Below, one piece after another: positions 1 to 9,205 of a DNA stretch of 32,500 nt. Each line of letters opens with the position of its first letter. Within the stretch, counting starts at the first letter, position 1. The stretch covers positions 9,155,411-9,187,910 of the forward strand of contig NC_087073.1 of NCBI RefSeq assembly GCF_026151205.1. Direction: 5' to 3'. Position numbers and translations under genes: made by a program. Source of the DNA: Bolinopsis microptera (lineage: Eukaryota; Ctenophora; Tentaculata; Lobata; Bolinopsidae). Under the pieces are notes generated by a model that did not search any database, was not told where the DNA came from, and was given only the letters and a program-made list of their open reading frames with translations.

Positions 1-420
1 CCAAATTTTTCGCATATATATAAATTAATGTATATTATGGTACATACATTTTTTGTCGAACAAAAATTTGTGCATACTGATTGAGTGATTACGACTTTGT
101 CAATTTGAATTATATTTGTAATTAAACTTAAATGATCTCATGTTAAAATTCAATAACATTTCGCGACTTGTTAAATGTTAAACATTAAATTTAAACAAGT
201 TATGATCCTTTTTTGAAGTAACTGAGTTGTCAGTGAGTTCACTTTCAAATTACAACTTGTATCGGCTGGTCAGCGGCTGAACAAATAATATGTGACCAAA
301 AAGATCAAGATTCAAATATACAATATTGAATATACATTGCATGCGTCAGTTTGAAATTTAAACTAAAGCCAAAGGCACGGTCCAACTCCATGCAAGTTAA
401 TATTTTATTAATGTACCGGC

Positions 421-458
421 TTGCGGCCGGTCGAAGCGTGCACTCCGACCGGCCGCAA
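421..458. repeat. GC-rich perfect hairpin
   Basis: A 13-bp perfect stem (TTGCGGCCGGTCG paired with CGACCGGCCGCAA) encloses a 12-nt loop. It is very GC-rich against an AT-rich background. The sequence just 3' of it (GGGGTTGCAACGTG near 461-474) resembles the end of the small inserted element at 6125-6240. It is therefore probably part of a short mobile element whose left end I could not place. Confidence 0.6.
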
Positions 459-518
459 AAAGGGGTTGCAACGTGTGTCAATTTTAAATTGGTGGTAAAT
501 TTGGAGCTGTTACTGTTA

Positions 519-944
519 GGGGCCATCTACTTAGAGTTAGGACGTCCGGCAAATAGGGAGGGGGTGGTTTTGGAATTTCGGACAAATCCGGACAGGGGGA
601 GGGGTGGTTTCTGAAAATCTTACTGGGCGGCGCTCAGCCTGTCATTCCGCCTAATCTCTATTTATGAACATAAATATAATAGCCTGAGGTCCCCAGGTAA
701 TGAAAATCTGGACGTCTGGAAAATTTGGCAGAATTAACGAAAAAGTCCCATTTATTTCAACTTTTTGAATTTTGTTAACAATGAATTTGAGCTGGTTTAT
801 TTGTACTCTTAGTCTTAAAAGTAGTTGGAAATTCGGACGTCCGGGGGAGGGGGTGGTTTTGAAAATTCGGACACACCCGGACAGGGGAAGGGGGGGTGGT
901 CTGAAAATCTGCGATTTTGGCGGACGTCCTAAGTAGATGGCCCC
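519..944. mobile_element. G-rich MITE, Harbinger-like candidate
   Basis: The two ends are inverted repeats. The left end reads GGGGCCATCTACTTAG then GGACGTCCG after a 5-bp interruption, and the right end is its reverse complement without the interruption. The flanks are TTA (516-518) and TTG (945-947), which could be a 3-bp TTA target duplication with one mutation, as made by PIF/Harbinger elements. Inside, a ~75-bp G-rich unit beginning GGACGTCCGG and ending CTGAAAATCT occurs twice in direct orientation (about 540-620 and 836-910). Runs of four to seven G suggest G-quadruplex potential. An 80-bp MITE (620-700) is nested inside. There is no coding capacity. The superfamily assignment is inferred from the short flank only. 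Confidence 0.65.
620..700 (+). mobile_element. 80-bp MITE, copy 1, 8-bp TSD
   Basis: The element runs from TTACTGGGCGGCGCTCAGCC to GCCTGAGGTCCCCAGGTAA. Its ends are imperfect terminal inverted repeats (TTACTGGG...CTCAG against TTACCTGGG...CTCAGG). It is flanked by the perfect 8-bp direct repeat TGAAAATC at 612-619 and 701-708. The nested position inside the 519-944 element shows that it inserted later. An 8-bp duplication is typical of hAT elements, although the TIR is not a clear hAT match. It is too short to encode anything. Confidence 0.8.
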
Positions 945-1364
945 TTGGCCTTAGTTGGTGACTGGTACTTTATTGGTGGCCCTTTCAATCGATAGCTTTA
1001 GCTAGTAGATTAATTGCCGTAATAATGTTAAGTTTGACTTTTACACTTTTTGAAAGTTAAAAAGTTTTCCAAATCTGAATTGGACGGCAATGTGGGGAGC
1101 CTACTTTTAAATGTAACATAGCGTATTTGGTCTCAAATATCACCTCTGGCTCTGGCTCATTATTTAAATTTTACTATAGCGCGAGTTTATGTTCGCCAGG
1201 ATTCAGGAATGAGGAAACTTGTTAACAATAGCGGGACCCTAAGTTAAACTTAAAGCACTGATGTTGTAATTTAAGTTTAACACTAACACTAACAGTGAGC
1301 TTGTACTTGTAGTTGTTATAAAAATATATATAATATAACTAGTTATTACTAATGTACGACTTAC
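945..1364. other. AT-rich stretch, no gene recognised
   Basis: This stretch contains short (CTAACA)-type microsatellite seeds near 1280-1295. No coding signal was recognised on either strand. If the candidate exon at 1365-1477 is real, this is its downstream intron, since that gene reads leftwards. Confidence 0.4.
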
Positions 1365-1477
1365 GCTTTGAGGTGAATCTCGGTCTCTTCTTTAATGTTG
1401 TTGTTGTGTGTCTCGAACTTCAGGAATACCTCTTTCTGGTCGATTATCTGTTCTAGTGTCACACCCGTCATACTCAT
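1365..1477 (-). CDS. candidate first coding exon, unknown protein
   Basis: On the minus strand an ATG at 1477 with A at -3 opens a 37-codon frame. The protein begins MSMTGVTLEQ and continues with charged helix-like sequence (IIDQKEVFLKFETHNNN, then IKEETEIHLK). The frame runs directly into a consensus splice donor, GC|GTAAGT, at 1364. Composition looks like protein rather than random AT-rich translation: there are many E, K, N and few C or W. I do not recognise the family. Following exons would lie below 1364 or outside the window, and none was identified. It could equally be a chance frame next to a chance GTAAGT. Confidence 0.3.
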
Positions 1478-2640
1478 CCTTGTTATTTAATTCTTAAACT
1501 TAGATCGAGTGTTGCAATATATTTACAATTTACATAGGTAATAGAGTTGGAAATGAGTAAATAAGGGATCATTTACATTTTACGTTATCACTGAGGGGGA
1601 GGGAGGGAGTTTCTAAATGATTAGGCTAGTGTAAGTTTAACACAATAGTAATACTAATAGTAATATGTGTAAAACTGATTCCGGAGGGGAGATAACAATT
1701 TATTCAGTAATTTATGAACGACCCCTTAGCTGTAAAACTATAAGTATAGTACTGGTAATACTAATACTGGTACAGACACGGGGTTCTGAGCGGGAACCAT
1801 TAATTCTATTTTGGTCATATATTGATCATCACAGTTAATTAAGAATCAATAATAGCATGTAAATTGTAAGTGGTTTTAAAACTGAGCGAAAATGTGATTT
1901 CTTGACTTATTCGACATGCCGTTCATTACTTACAAAGTCACAAATTTAAAACTTGAAATTAAATGCAAGATGGTAGAAAAGTCAGCAAAGATTAGAATAT
2001 AAAGTTGAAAACTCATCAAGATATGAAAATATTATGGAAGTTGTCACCTGCATGGCTTTCATTTAATGAACATATTATAAAAGTGATAGAACGGACTCCA
2101 CAATCATTACGAAGGTGTTCACTAGTGTCAGAGTCACGGTAGAGAGTGTCAAAATCAAACCTTCGAGAGAAATCGCTGCCGGAATCTGAAGACACCATAT
2201 TTGATCTTTATTGATTTGAATTTAATGAAATGCTATTTTTAGCTTTTATTGAGCCTCATACCTATGTGCACTATATTAATATGAATATCAATATGCCATC
2301 CCAACCCTATAAAATATTGCTACCAAGTATGACTGACGGCATTGGCTCAGTAGAGGAACTTTTAGTTCTAATACTAATACTAATAGTGAACGCAAAAAGG
2401 TACAAAACCAATTGTTCATAAAACTACATTAAATGTTAAAATGTATGGCTGTGTCCGAATCCGACTCATCCTTACTTTAGTTAATTAATAATTTCAGAAA
2501 AGTTTCCTGTTTACTGTAATAGTATTACTGTTGCGTGCTACTAAAATCTTTCTCCAAAGTAATTATGAAGATCGGTACATAAATTTGACCCAAAGTGTCT
2601 GTGTAGATTCAAGATTACAAGAATACTGTGACCATCATTC
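1478..2640. other. AT-rich stretch with AATACT microsatellite seeds
   Basis: The motif TAATACTAATA(C/G)T recurs near 1645, 1755 and 2370, and again at 4803 outside this stretch. A minus-strand frame from 2198 begins MVSSDSGSDF and is acidic and Ser-rich. It meets a weak GTAATG donor at 2113 but does not join in frame with the 1365-1477 exon, so I do not call it a gene. Confidence 0.4.
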
Positions 2641-3410
2641 ATTCATGAAGAGGTCTCCTCCTAGTCGTTGGAGTGGCCTGCATCACACACATCTCTTCTA
2701 CGGCGTAACATGTTCCTCCATTCCACTCGCTTTAGAGCCAACTGTTTTACTGCATCTCTGCTGATGTTATCGACACCTGTAAATTCAGCCGCATCCTCGA
2801 GTACACAGGCCATCCAGCCTTTCCGGGGTCGTCCTCTCAGTCTCTTTCCATAGTTTGGTTTCCAATCCAGTAAGAAATTGGGAAACCGCGTCTCTGGCAT
2901 TCTGACAACATGTCCGTACCACCTTAGTCTAGCCGCACCGATGAAAGTTTCGATAGACTTAATTCCAGCACGCCTGAGAACTTCTTCATTGGAGACATGG
3001 AAGAACCACTTTATCTTCAAGATTCTTCTCAGGGAGGTCAGATGGAAGACCTCAAACCGTTTCATCTGCTTCTTTGTTGTGTTCCACACTTCAGCTCCAT
3101 ATAACAGAATAGTAATAACAGCAGCCTTATAGATACGGATCTTGGTGGGCGTTCTTATAGTTCGACTGTTCCATATCTTCCAAAGCTGATGGAACGCACC
3201 ATTAGCACGCTGGATCCTGATGTCAAGATCTCGGTCAATGGTACCATCCCCACTGATGTTGGCACCAAGATAAACAAAGTTGCTGAACTGTTCAACAGGT
3301 TCTCCCTCCACTGTTAGCTTTATACTGTCTCTTTCGGTGTAAGGTCGCTGGGACGCACACTTGCTGATCGCCATGCATTGTGTCTTTTTAGCGTTGATCT
3401 TTAACCCAGC
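2640..3410 (-). mobile_element. non-LTR retrotransposon, 5'-truncated RT C-terminus
   Basis: The minus strand encodes about 245 residues of the C-terminal part of a LINE-type endonuclease-reverse transcriptase. It opens in the post-catalytic RT motif GLKINAKKTQCMAI (about 3410-3370). The thumb-like block with YLGANISGDG and LLYGAEVW follows. Next come the RLRWYGHVVRMP and GRPRKGWMACVLEDA segments shared by many animal LINE ORF2 C-termini. The frame ends with a TAG at 2661-2663. A short ATGAATGA-type tail follows near 2640-2656, as seen at RTE-like 3' ends. Endonuclease, RT motif A and the YADD core are missing, so this is a dead 5'-truncated insertion. The intact frame suggests it is fairly young. 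RTE or a related clade is likely, but I cannot fix the clade by eye. Confidence 0.88.
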
Positions 3411-3872
3411 ATAAGAGGTGTAATAAGCTATAAAACTGTGACCAGGCTTTGGATATCGATATTTTACCTAAAACGTTTGTATCGTTTTGTACCATTTTCT
3501 GGTGGACTATTTGTTCACTTCACATTGTACATGGAGTGCTAAAATGTAAAATATTATTTGGAAAATAAATTGAAAACGATCGTGGATTGATTGTCACATA
3601 TTTTGTCAACACTATTGATGTCTTCTCTAACAACGTGTAGTTGTACAGTGACTGTAGGTTTAATTTTAAACTTATATTATAGTGGAAGAGAAAATACACA
3701 ACTTGTATTGACCATTGTTGATTGTCAGACGTTTCTTGAGACATCATTTCTTCGATAAGACCAGGACCACGGAGACGTTGCATTCGGAGCCGAATTTGGT
3801 ATTGCACAATCGTCTTTCGACCGTAAACCGCCTTTTTAACTAACGACAACGTCAAACGTTTCGACCATGAAC

Positions 3873-3952
3873 TTACTGGTAGCGCTCAGCCTGTCATTCC
3901 GCCTAATCTCTATTCGTGTTTATAAACATGATAGCCTGAGGTCCCCAGGTAA
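3873..3952 (+). mobile_element. 80-bp MITE, copy 2, perfect 8-bp TSD
   Basis: This is the best copy of the family. It starts TTACTGGTAGCGCTCAGCCT and ends CCTGAGGTCCCCAGGTAA. Perfect CCATGAAC duplications flank it at 3865-3872 and 3953-3960. The core (GTCATTCCGCCTAATCTCTATT) is nearly identical to copies 1 and 3. The middle carries a TTTATAAACAT-like segment that varies in length between copies. Confidence 0.85.
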
Positions 3953-4252
3953 CCATGAACCAACTATTTAATTGACTGAGAACGATTAAACGTATTCGTT
4001 TAAACTGTTAATTGTTAATGGTTAACAGCAAATGTAACTGTAAAAGATCACAAACTATATAGAAATTGTACTTGTAGTAAGGGATATTTGAGCAAATGAA
4101 GGCAGCATGTCCGAAATACGGCATGGTTCTATAATTGCTAAAGTTGTAAGTGCGACTGCATGCAAAATTGTGGGCGATTACAATTCCATAAGAACATTTA
4201 CTAATTAAATTGAGTAATAGCTGTAATGTTGAAAGTGTAATACCCGGTAACA

Positions 4253-4288
4253 CGACATCTGTCCGACAGCGACATCTGTCCGACAGCA
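4253..4288. repeat. 17-bp tandem duplication
   Basis: The unit CGACATCTGTCCGACAG occurs twice head to tail. A reverse-complement copy (GTCGGACAGATGTCG) lies near 4774-4788. The segment between them is therefore bounded by inverted repeats inside the fold-back complex. Confidence 0.75.
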
Positions 4289-4402
4289 CTATTTTTTTGT
4301 GTTTGAACTTGAAGTGATATGGCACATAGAAATTCACCCAAACTTGGAGGACTTCGCCGCTTCGACGCGCCGCGCGAACTAGCATTCTTGCTTCGCATGC
4401 TT

Positions 4403-4444
4403 GCGTCGATCGTTGCTCTGCTTCGCAGAGCAACGATCTCGACG
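4403..4444. repeat. strong hairpin in fold-back arm
   Basis: A 14-bp perfect stem (GATCGTTGCTCTGC, 4408-4421, paired with 4425-4438) closes on a TTC loop. It is extended outward by CGTCG/CGACG across a 2-nt bulge. The inverted counterpart near 7725-7770 keeps the stem and changes one pair, C4418-G4428, to T-A, which is a compensatory change. This suggests the structure itself is retained. Confidence 0.7.
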
Positions 4445-5469
4445 GATTGACATCGTCAATCAAACCCAAACTTGCACAAATTATTTTGTATTTGTCTTAA
4501 AGCTATCTTACTATCTAGAAAGTTTCAAGAAAATCGTATCGTTGGATTTCCAGATATATGCCTTGGTACCACTGCAAACCCAAAAGCACCGAATTGGAAA
4601 TATTTGTTGTGTTAAAGGTGAATCTCAAATTTGGCACATAGAAACTCGCTCAAACTTACACAGATTATCCCGATCCGTCCTATAACGAACCACCATGCTT
4701 TATCAAAAGTTTCTAGAAAATCGTACGGTAGGATCCGACATGTAAACTATTGTCCAAATAATCTATTTTCTGAGTCGGACAGATGTCGCCCAATCGTAAT
4801 CAGTAATACTAATACTAGGCAGTGCGCCATCGACAATAAGACGCGCGCGCTGACCATTGAATGGTTTTTTAGCTCTTATTTCGGCCAGCACATTATTTTG
4901 GAAACAATCGAAAAGTTATAATACTTCCCATATAACAATTTTGTTGAAATTTGGTCAGCTTACGTAAACACTTATGTTCTACTGAACCTAATTTAGTTTG
5001 AGCAATTTCGATGCTCAGAATTTGAGTTATCAACGAATTTATACCTATTTTGTCATTTTTAGACCTCTTAATCAAGACCAATCTCTCCCAACTAAATTAG
5101 GTTCGGTAGTTAAGTATGATTGGAAGGTTCTGACAAATTTTCAGCATGATTCATGTTCAGGAACCGAAGATATGACAAAATAATACGACAAAAATCAACG
5201 AATTTCGACAAATTACGCGACTTTTACACCAAATTTTGCTCCAAAAGCCGCGCACCATCAAATATGGCACCTAGGCGAAACTCACTGATCATTCCAAAAA
5301 GGTATAATAAATTTGGTACTGTGAAAATTCTCACAGTCTCTAGAAAACGACGGTACACAAATTTTGAAAATCCGAGCAAGTTTATTTTTATAGTGCACCG
5401 CCTACTAATACCCGTACATACCACGTACATTTTTTGTTTGAAATATTAGAATCTTTGACTGTCGATGAG

Positions 5470-5560
5470 TTACTGGGCCATGGCGGCGGCGCTCAGCCTG
5501 TCATTCCGCCTAATATCTATTTTATGTTTATGAACATTATAGCTTGGGGTCCCCAGGTAA
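5470..5560 (+). mobile_element. 80-bp MITE family, copy 3
   Basis: This copy starts TTACTGGGCCATGGCGGCGG and ends GGGGTCCCCAGGTAA. The core GGCGCTCAGCCTGTCATTCC is conserved. The left end carries about ten extra bases (CCATGGCGG), and no 8-bp target duplication is visible (TCGATGAG on the left, GCTTGTCA on the right). It lies inside the fold-back complex, so later rearrangement may have removed one flank. Confidence 0.75.
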
Positions 5561-5913
5561 GCTTGTCACGTGACCAAAAAAGTTTTTGCCCTACCTCATG
5601 CATGAGGGGTGATTATGGATTATGAATCAGTTGCTACACGTTGTATACCTCTCGGCCGCGCGCTCGATCAAAAGGGGTACGTTACAGCATGTGCCAAGGA
5701 ATCAGCGTCTAAAAATACACCAATCCAAATTGCATTCATATCCGTAGGGCCTATTTTCACAAGAATTTTTATTAAATTGAGGGGAGTTATTTTATTTTAC
5801 AAACTGACCCGTGAACAGGCGCGCAATATTTCCAATTTTTACTTTGCAGCACTAAGCATTTTGCTTCAAAAAAATCAACGTGCGCACTGCGCTACTTCAA
5901 AAAATTGTATCTG

Positions 5914-5992
5914 AGGACGTCAGGCTTATTTGTTCATAAACTTAAATTGATAATATATACGGAAAATTGAGAGGCTGAGCGCCACCCAGGGC
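5914..5992 (-). mobile_element. 80-bp MITE family, degenerate inverted copy 4
   Basis: Read on the minus strand it gives CCTGGGTGGCGCTCAGCCT at one end. A TTTATGAACA-like middle and AAGCCTGACGTCC at the other end follow. The inner core is diverged from copies 1-3. Copies 3 and 4 face each other across a 350-bp segment. Confidence 0.55.
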
Positions 5993-6124
5993 AAAGCTTG
6001 TATTTCGGCCAGCACATTATTTTCGGAAACAATCAAAAAGTTAAAATACTGTACTTCCCATATAACAATTTTGTTGAAATTTGGTCAGCTTACGTAAACA
6101 CTTATGTTTTACTGAACTTAAATT

Positions 6125-6240
6125 TGTCATACGTTGTACATTGTATGACCTGCCGCGCACGAGTGCGCGGCTCCCCCTGTATCGTCAGGACAATAAAGGG
6201 GGTGATAGTGAAACGACCGTGGGGGTCGCAACGTGATACA
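6125..6240. mobile_element. 116-bp inserted hairpin element, 10-bp direct repeats
   Basis: The element interrupts a repeat copy exactly where the other copies are continuous. Direct repeats AACTTAAATT flank it at 6115-6124 and 6241-6250. Its ends, TGTCATACGTTG and (on the opposite strand) TGTATCACGTTG, are imperfect inverted repeats. It contains the palindromic stem CCGCGCAC-GA-GTGCGCGG at 6153-6170, a CCCCCT/GGGGGT pair, and CGACC/GGTCG. A 9-10-bp duplication would fit a Mutator-like element. Part of the direct repeat may be pre-existing sequence, so the true duplication could be shorter. Confidence 0.6.
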
Positions 6241-6362
6241 AACTTAAATTAGTTTGAGCAATTTCGATGGTCAGATCATTTGAGTTATCGACGAATTTAT
6301 ACTTATTTTGTCATTTTCAGACCTTTTAATCAAGGCCAATATCTCCTATTTTTAACCATTAA

Positions 6363-6408
6363 CGTGAACCCCCTAAAATTAGTTGCTTCTAATTTTAGGG
6401 GGTTCACG
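6363..6408. repeat. 20-bp perfect hairpin at palindrome junction
   Basis: A perfect 20-bp stem (starting CGTGAACCCCCTAAAATTAG, 6363-6382) and its complement at 6389-6408 enclose a 6-nt TTGCTT loop. It lies exactly where the direct copy of the fold-back family (6000-6350) meets the inverted copy (6400 onward). It is therefore the apex of the inverted duplication. Confidence 0.85.
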
Positions 6409-7560
6409 ATAAAAATAAACTTGCTCAGATTTTCAAACTTTTTGTACCATTGCATTGTTTTCTAGAGACTGTGAGAATTTTCACAGTACCAAATTTGCCA
6501 TACCTTTTTGGAATGATCAGTGAGTTTCGTCTAGGTGCCATATTTGATGGTGCGCGGCTTTAGCAAGCAAAATTGGGCGTAAAATTTGCGTAATTTGGCG
6601 AAATTTGTTGATTTTTGTCGTATTATTCGGTCATATCTTCGGTTCCTAAACATGAATCATGCTGGAAATTTGTCAGAACCTTCTAATCATACTTAACTAC
6701 CAAACCTAATTTAGTTTGGAGAGATTTGCCTTGATTCAAGGTCTAAAAATGATAAAATAGGTATAAATTCGTTGATAACTCAAATTCTCGATCTGACCAT
6801 CGAAATTACTCAAACTAATTTAGGTTCAGTAAAACATAAGTGTTTACGTAAGCTGACCAAATTTCAACAAAATTGTTATAGGGGAAGACGTATTATAATA
6901 ACTTTTTGATTGTTTCCGAAATAATGTACTGGCCGAAATACGAGCTAAAAAAACCATTCAATGGTCCGCAAGCGCGTTTTACGATCGATGGCGCACTGCT
7001 TACTAATTTAGGTTAATCGGTAGTTAAGTATGATTGAAAGGTTCTATGACAAATTTTCAGCATGATTCATGTTCAGGAACCAAAGATATAACAGAATAAT
7101 ACGACAAAAATCAATTTCGTCAAATTACGCGACTTTTACTGTTTACACTAAACGGATGTTACTCGTCTAAATTTTTTGATCGAAGTAACGGGCCAGATCA
7201 TTAAAAATGGTCAAATTTTACAACAATAATTTTGCTCCAAAAGCCGCGCACCATCAAATATGGCACATAGCCTAGGCGAAACTGACTGATCATTCCAAAA
7301 ACGTATAACAAATTTGGTACTTTGAAAATTCTCACCGTCTCTATAAAGACTGTAAGTAAGCTATACCAATGAACTTTTTATTGATTTCGAATAAGACCTA
7401 TAACTTAGCATAAAAATCATTCCTTGATGCTTGACGAGTTAACTGATTGATGATCAAATAACCATTGTTGTCATATACGCGCACGTGACAGGCTTGTCAA
7501 ACGAATTAGACTCGTCGACGTTCTTGAAACAATTATTTTACCTCAAGACCTTCCTTGATT

Positions 7561-7860
7561 GACGATGTCAACCTTGACCATTGTTAATGATCTGGCCCGG
7601 TGCGCGCTACTTCGTAGCTCGTGCCATCGTAGCTCGTGCCATCGGGCTAACATGTCGAAAAGAAAGCGGCGCGCGCTACTTCGAAGAAATTTAGACGAGT
7701 AACATCTGTCAATGTCAACCCATCGAGATTGTTGCTTTGTGAAGCAAAGCAACGATCGACGATGGGTTGCAAGAATGCAACAAGAAAAAACGATCTTCGA
7801 TGCGAAGCAAGAATGCTAGTTTGCGCGGCGAAGCGGTGAAGTCCTCCAATCACCTCCCAA
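7561..7860. repeat. outer inverted arm of fold-back complex
   Basis: This segment is the inverted counterpart of 4340-4470 and includes the GTTGCTTTG/CAAAGCAAC hairpin at 7731-7753. It also contains two tandem copies of CGTAGCTCGTGCCAT (about 7612-7642). The string around 7150-7215 (GATGTTACTCGTCTAAATTT then CGGGCCAGATCATTA) is the reverse complement of 7578-7710 with the middle deleted. At least two deletion derivatives therefore coexist. Confidence 0.6.
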
Positions 7861-8144
7861 AATGCAAAATAATCCAAATCTATATTAAATCTTCTATATA
7901 ATAACAATCAAGGGTTACAAAAACATACGATTAGCCCATATGTCATATTATGTCATATATGCGTATAATATACCAAGCAACTTGAAAGTGTAATACTTAA
8001 TACATTTTCAGGAAAAGCAATTATAATGTATGTGGTATTAAACAGGAATTAAATTGTGGTATGATCTATCAATTATGTAATTGCATATGACTAACTTCAT
8101 TTTTAATATCATGGCGGATTAAATTATTATCATGAATGTTGATT

Positions 8145-8500
8145 AATCACTCTACACTCGACTGTCACGTGATTTTTTCAACCCGTTCTCTAGCTGGTCC
8201 TGAACGACTATTCGAAACCCTAACCCGTTAATCTGATCCCAACCCTATAACCCTAACCCAATCCTCAACAAAAGCATATGCTGAAACCCTAACCCTAACG
8301 AGAAATTAGACTAACTTCCTTGTACGGTCATATCACGTGATCGAGACAGTTTTTCGCCAATATCTCGTCAAGGGAGCAATTTAACCTTATGTCATGGTGA
8401 TTCGGAATCAGCTTCCGAAAATACATCGATTGCATGAAGTTGGTATCAACTGTCGGGGGCCCTTTTAGAACAATCTCGAAGATCGACTGTAGAGTGATTT
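8145..8500. mobile_element. inverted-repeat-bounded segment, possible MITE
   Basis: AATCACTCTACA near 8145 is matched inverted by TGTAGAGTGATT near 8487-8500. Read with TCACTCTACA as the terminus, the flanks are TTAA on the left and TTTA on the right. That could be a mutated TTAA duplication, but this is weak. The inside holds the telomere-like tract and two TCACGTGA palindromes. There is no ORF. Confidence 0.4.
8214..8308. repeat. degenerate interstitial CCCTAA repeats
   Basis: Several AACCCTAACCC-type hexamers alternate with decayed versions (CCCAACCCTATAACCCTAACCC) and end AAACCCTAACCCTAACG. The unit matches the metazoan telomere repeat on the C-rich strand. It is too short and imperfect to be a real telomere. 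Confidence 0.7.
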
Positions 8501-8735
8501 AGCACGCTCGTATTATCCTCGAAATAATGAATAAAGGTATGGCTGGATGCCCAAAAAACAATCTCATGTTAATGGTCATGGTTCTAACGGCGATAATCTA
8601 GTGGTACGGCACACAGAATTCCACCTTTCGGAGGTTCCATAGATGAATGCAGAGTAGACTATCTGGCATGGGGTTCGTTTCATCAACTAGACTAAAATGT
8701 CTTCTTTCACACTGTTAGACACTGTTAGTGTTCTT

Positions 8736-8770
8736 TAACATAACATAACATAACATAACATAACACAACA
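8736..8770. repeat. (TAACA)n microsatellite
   Basis: About six to seven units of TAACA in a row, with the last one or two mutated to TAACACAACA. Confidence 0.9.
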
Positions 8771-8879
8771 TTATAAATAATGCCTCTCTGGGCATCTCAA
8801 AAAAAAATTCACAGCAAATGAACAATTTACGTTTGAAAGGCTCTTGGATCTCCAACCACTATGGATCTCCAACCACTAT

Positions 8880-9205
8880 GTACAATAGCCACGAGAGACA
8901 GAAAAAGAATTTATACAATAAAAGGATTGTAGAAGTCGAACATGGGACGTTTACACCGATAGTCCTATCAACCACTGGGGGTATGGGAAGGGAAGCTAAT
9001 AAGTTCTTCAAGAAATTAGCGGATAAACTATCTAGGAAATCAGGCCAACGATATAGGCAATGAGGCAATGACAATTATTAGGAAGAGAGTAAGATTTGAC
9101 CTATTGAGAACAACAATCATAGCTCTTAGAGAAGAGAGAGGGTTGAAAAGTAGTAGTGCAGTAAAAATAGCAGAATTAGATATAAATTTGGAGCCAGTTC
9201 TTTAA
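8880..9205 (+). pseudogene. retrotransposon pol C-terminus, frameshifted
   Basis: From about 8880 the frame reads a YNSHERQKKNLYNKRIVEVE segment followed by HGTFTPIVLSTTGGMG and KFFKKLADKLSRK. This is the conserved C-terminal block of an animal reverse-transcriptase family (consensus like Y-x-QRI-x-EVEHG-x-FTPLV-x-S-x-TGGMG). The first frame stops at 9061-9063. Homology continues in another frame from about 9045 (IGNEAMTIIRKRVRFDLLRT, then TIIALREERG) to a TAA at 9203-9205. One frameshift therefore separates the halves. A 17-bp tandem duplication (GGATCTCCAACCACTAT, 8846-8879) sits just upstream. The RT domain is absent here, but a fragment of the same kind of element lies inverted at 10747-10935. 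It is an inactive remnant. Confidence 0.75.

Larger units (their letters stand above)
4340..7860. repeat. fold-back repeat complex
   Basis: One family of sequence is present several times in both orientations. A ~600-bp block at about 4825-5410 (starting CAGTGCGCCATCGA) recurs inverted at about 6400-7000. Its first part recurs directly at 6000-6345, and its second part recurs directly at about 7016-7345. The outer segment 4345-4470, with the GGAGGACTTC...GCTTCGC motifs and a strong hairpin, recurs inverted at 7700-7850. Copies differ by scattered substitutions and indels, so they are old or unevenly converted. I see no transposase or other credible ORF. The arrangement resembles fold-back or nested MITE insertion rather than a simple satellite. 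Confidence 0.75.

Noticed and set aside
351-614. 87-codon plus frame through the GC-rich hairpin
   Set aside because: It crosses a hairpin and into the MITE at 519; composition is driven by these repeats.
2016-2198. Minus-strand frame beginning MVSSDSGSDF
   Set aside because: It looks protein-like, but the only donor (GTAATG at 2113) does not join in frame with the nearby candidate exon, and the remainder is random-like.
3520-3855. 111-codon minus-strand frame
   Set aside because: No ATG in a sensible position, no splice support, hydrophobic random-like second half; a MITE lies just upstream of its start.
4008-6465. Many 60-150 codon frames in the fold-back complex
   Set aside because: They lie on both strands of repeats, change between copies by frameshifts, and show no domain.
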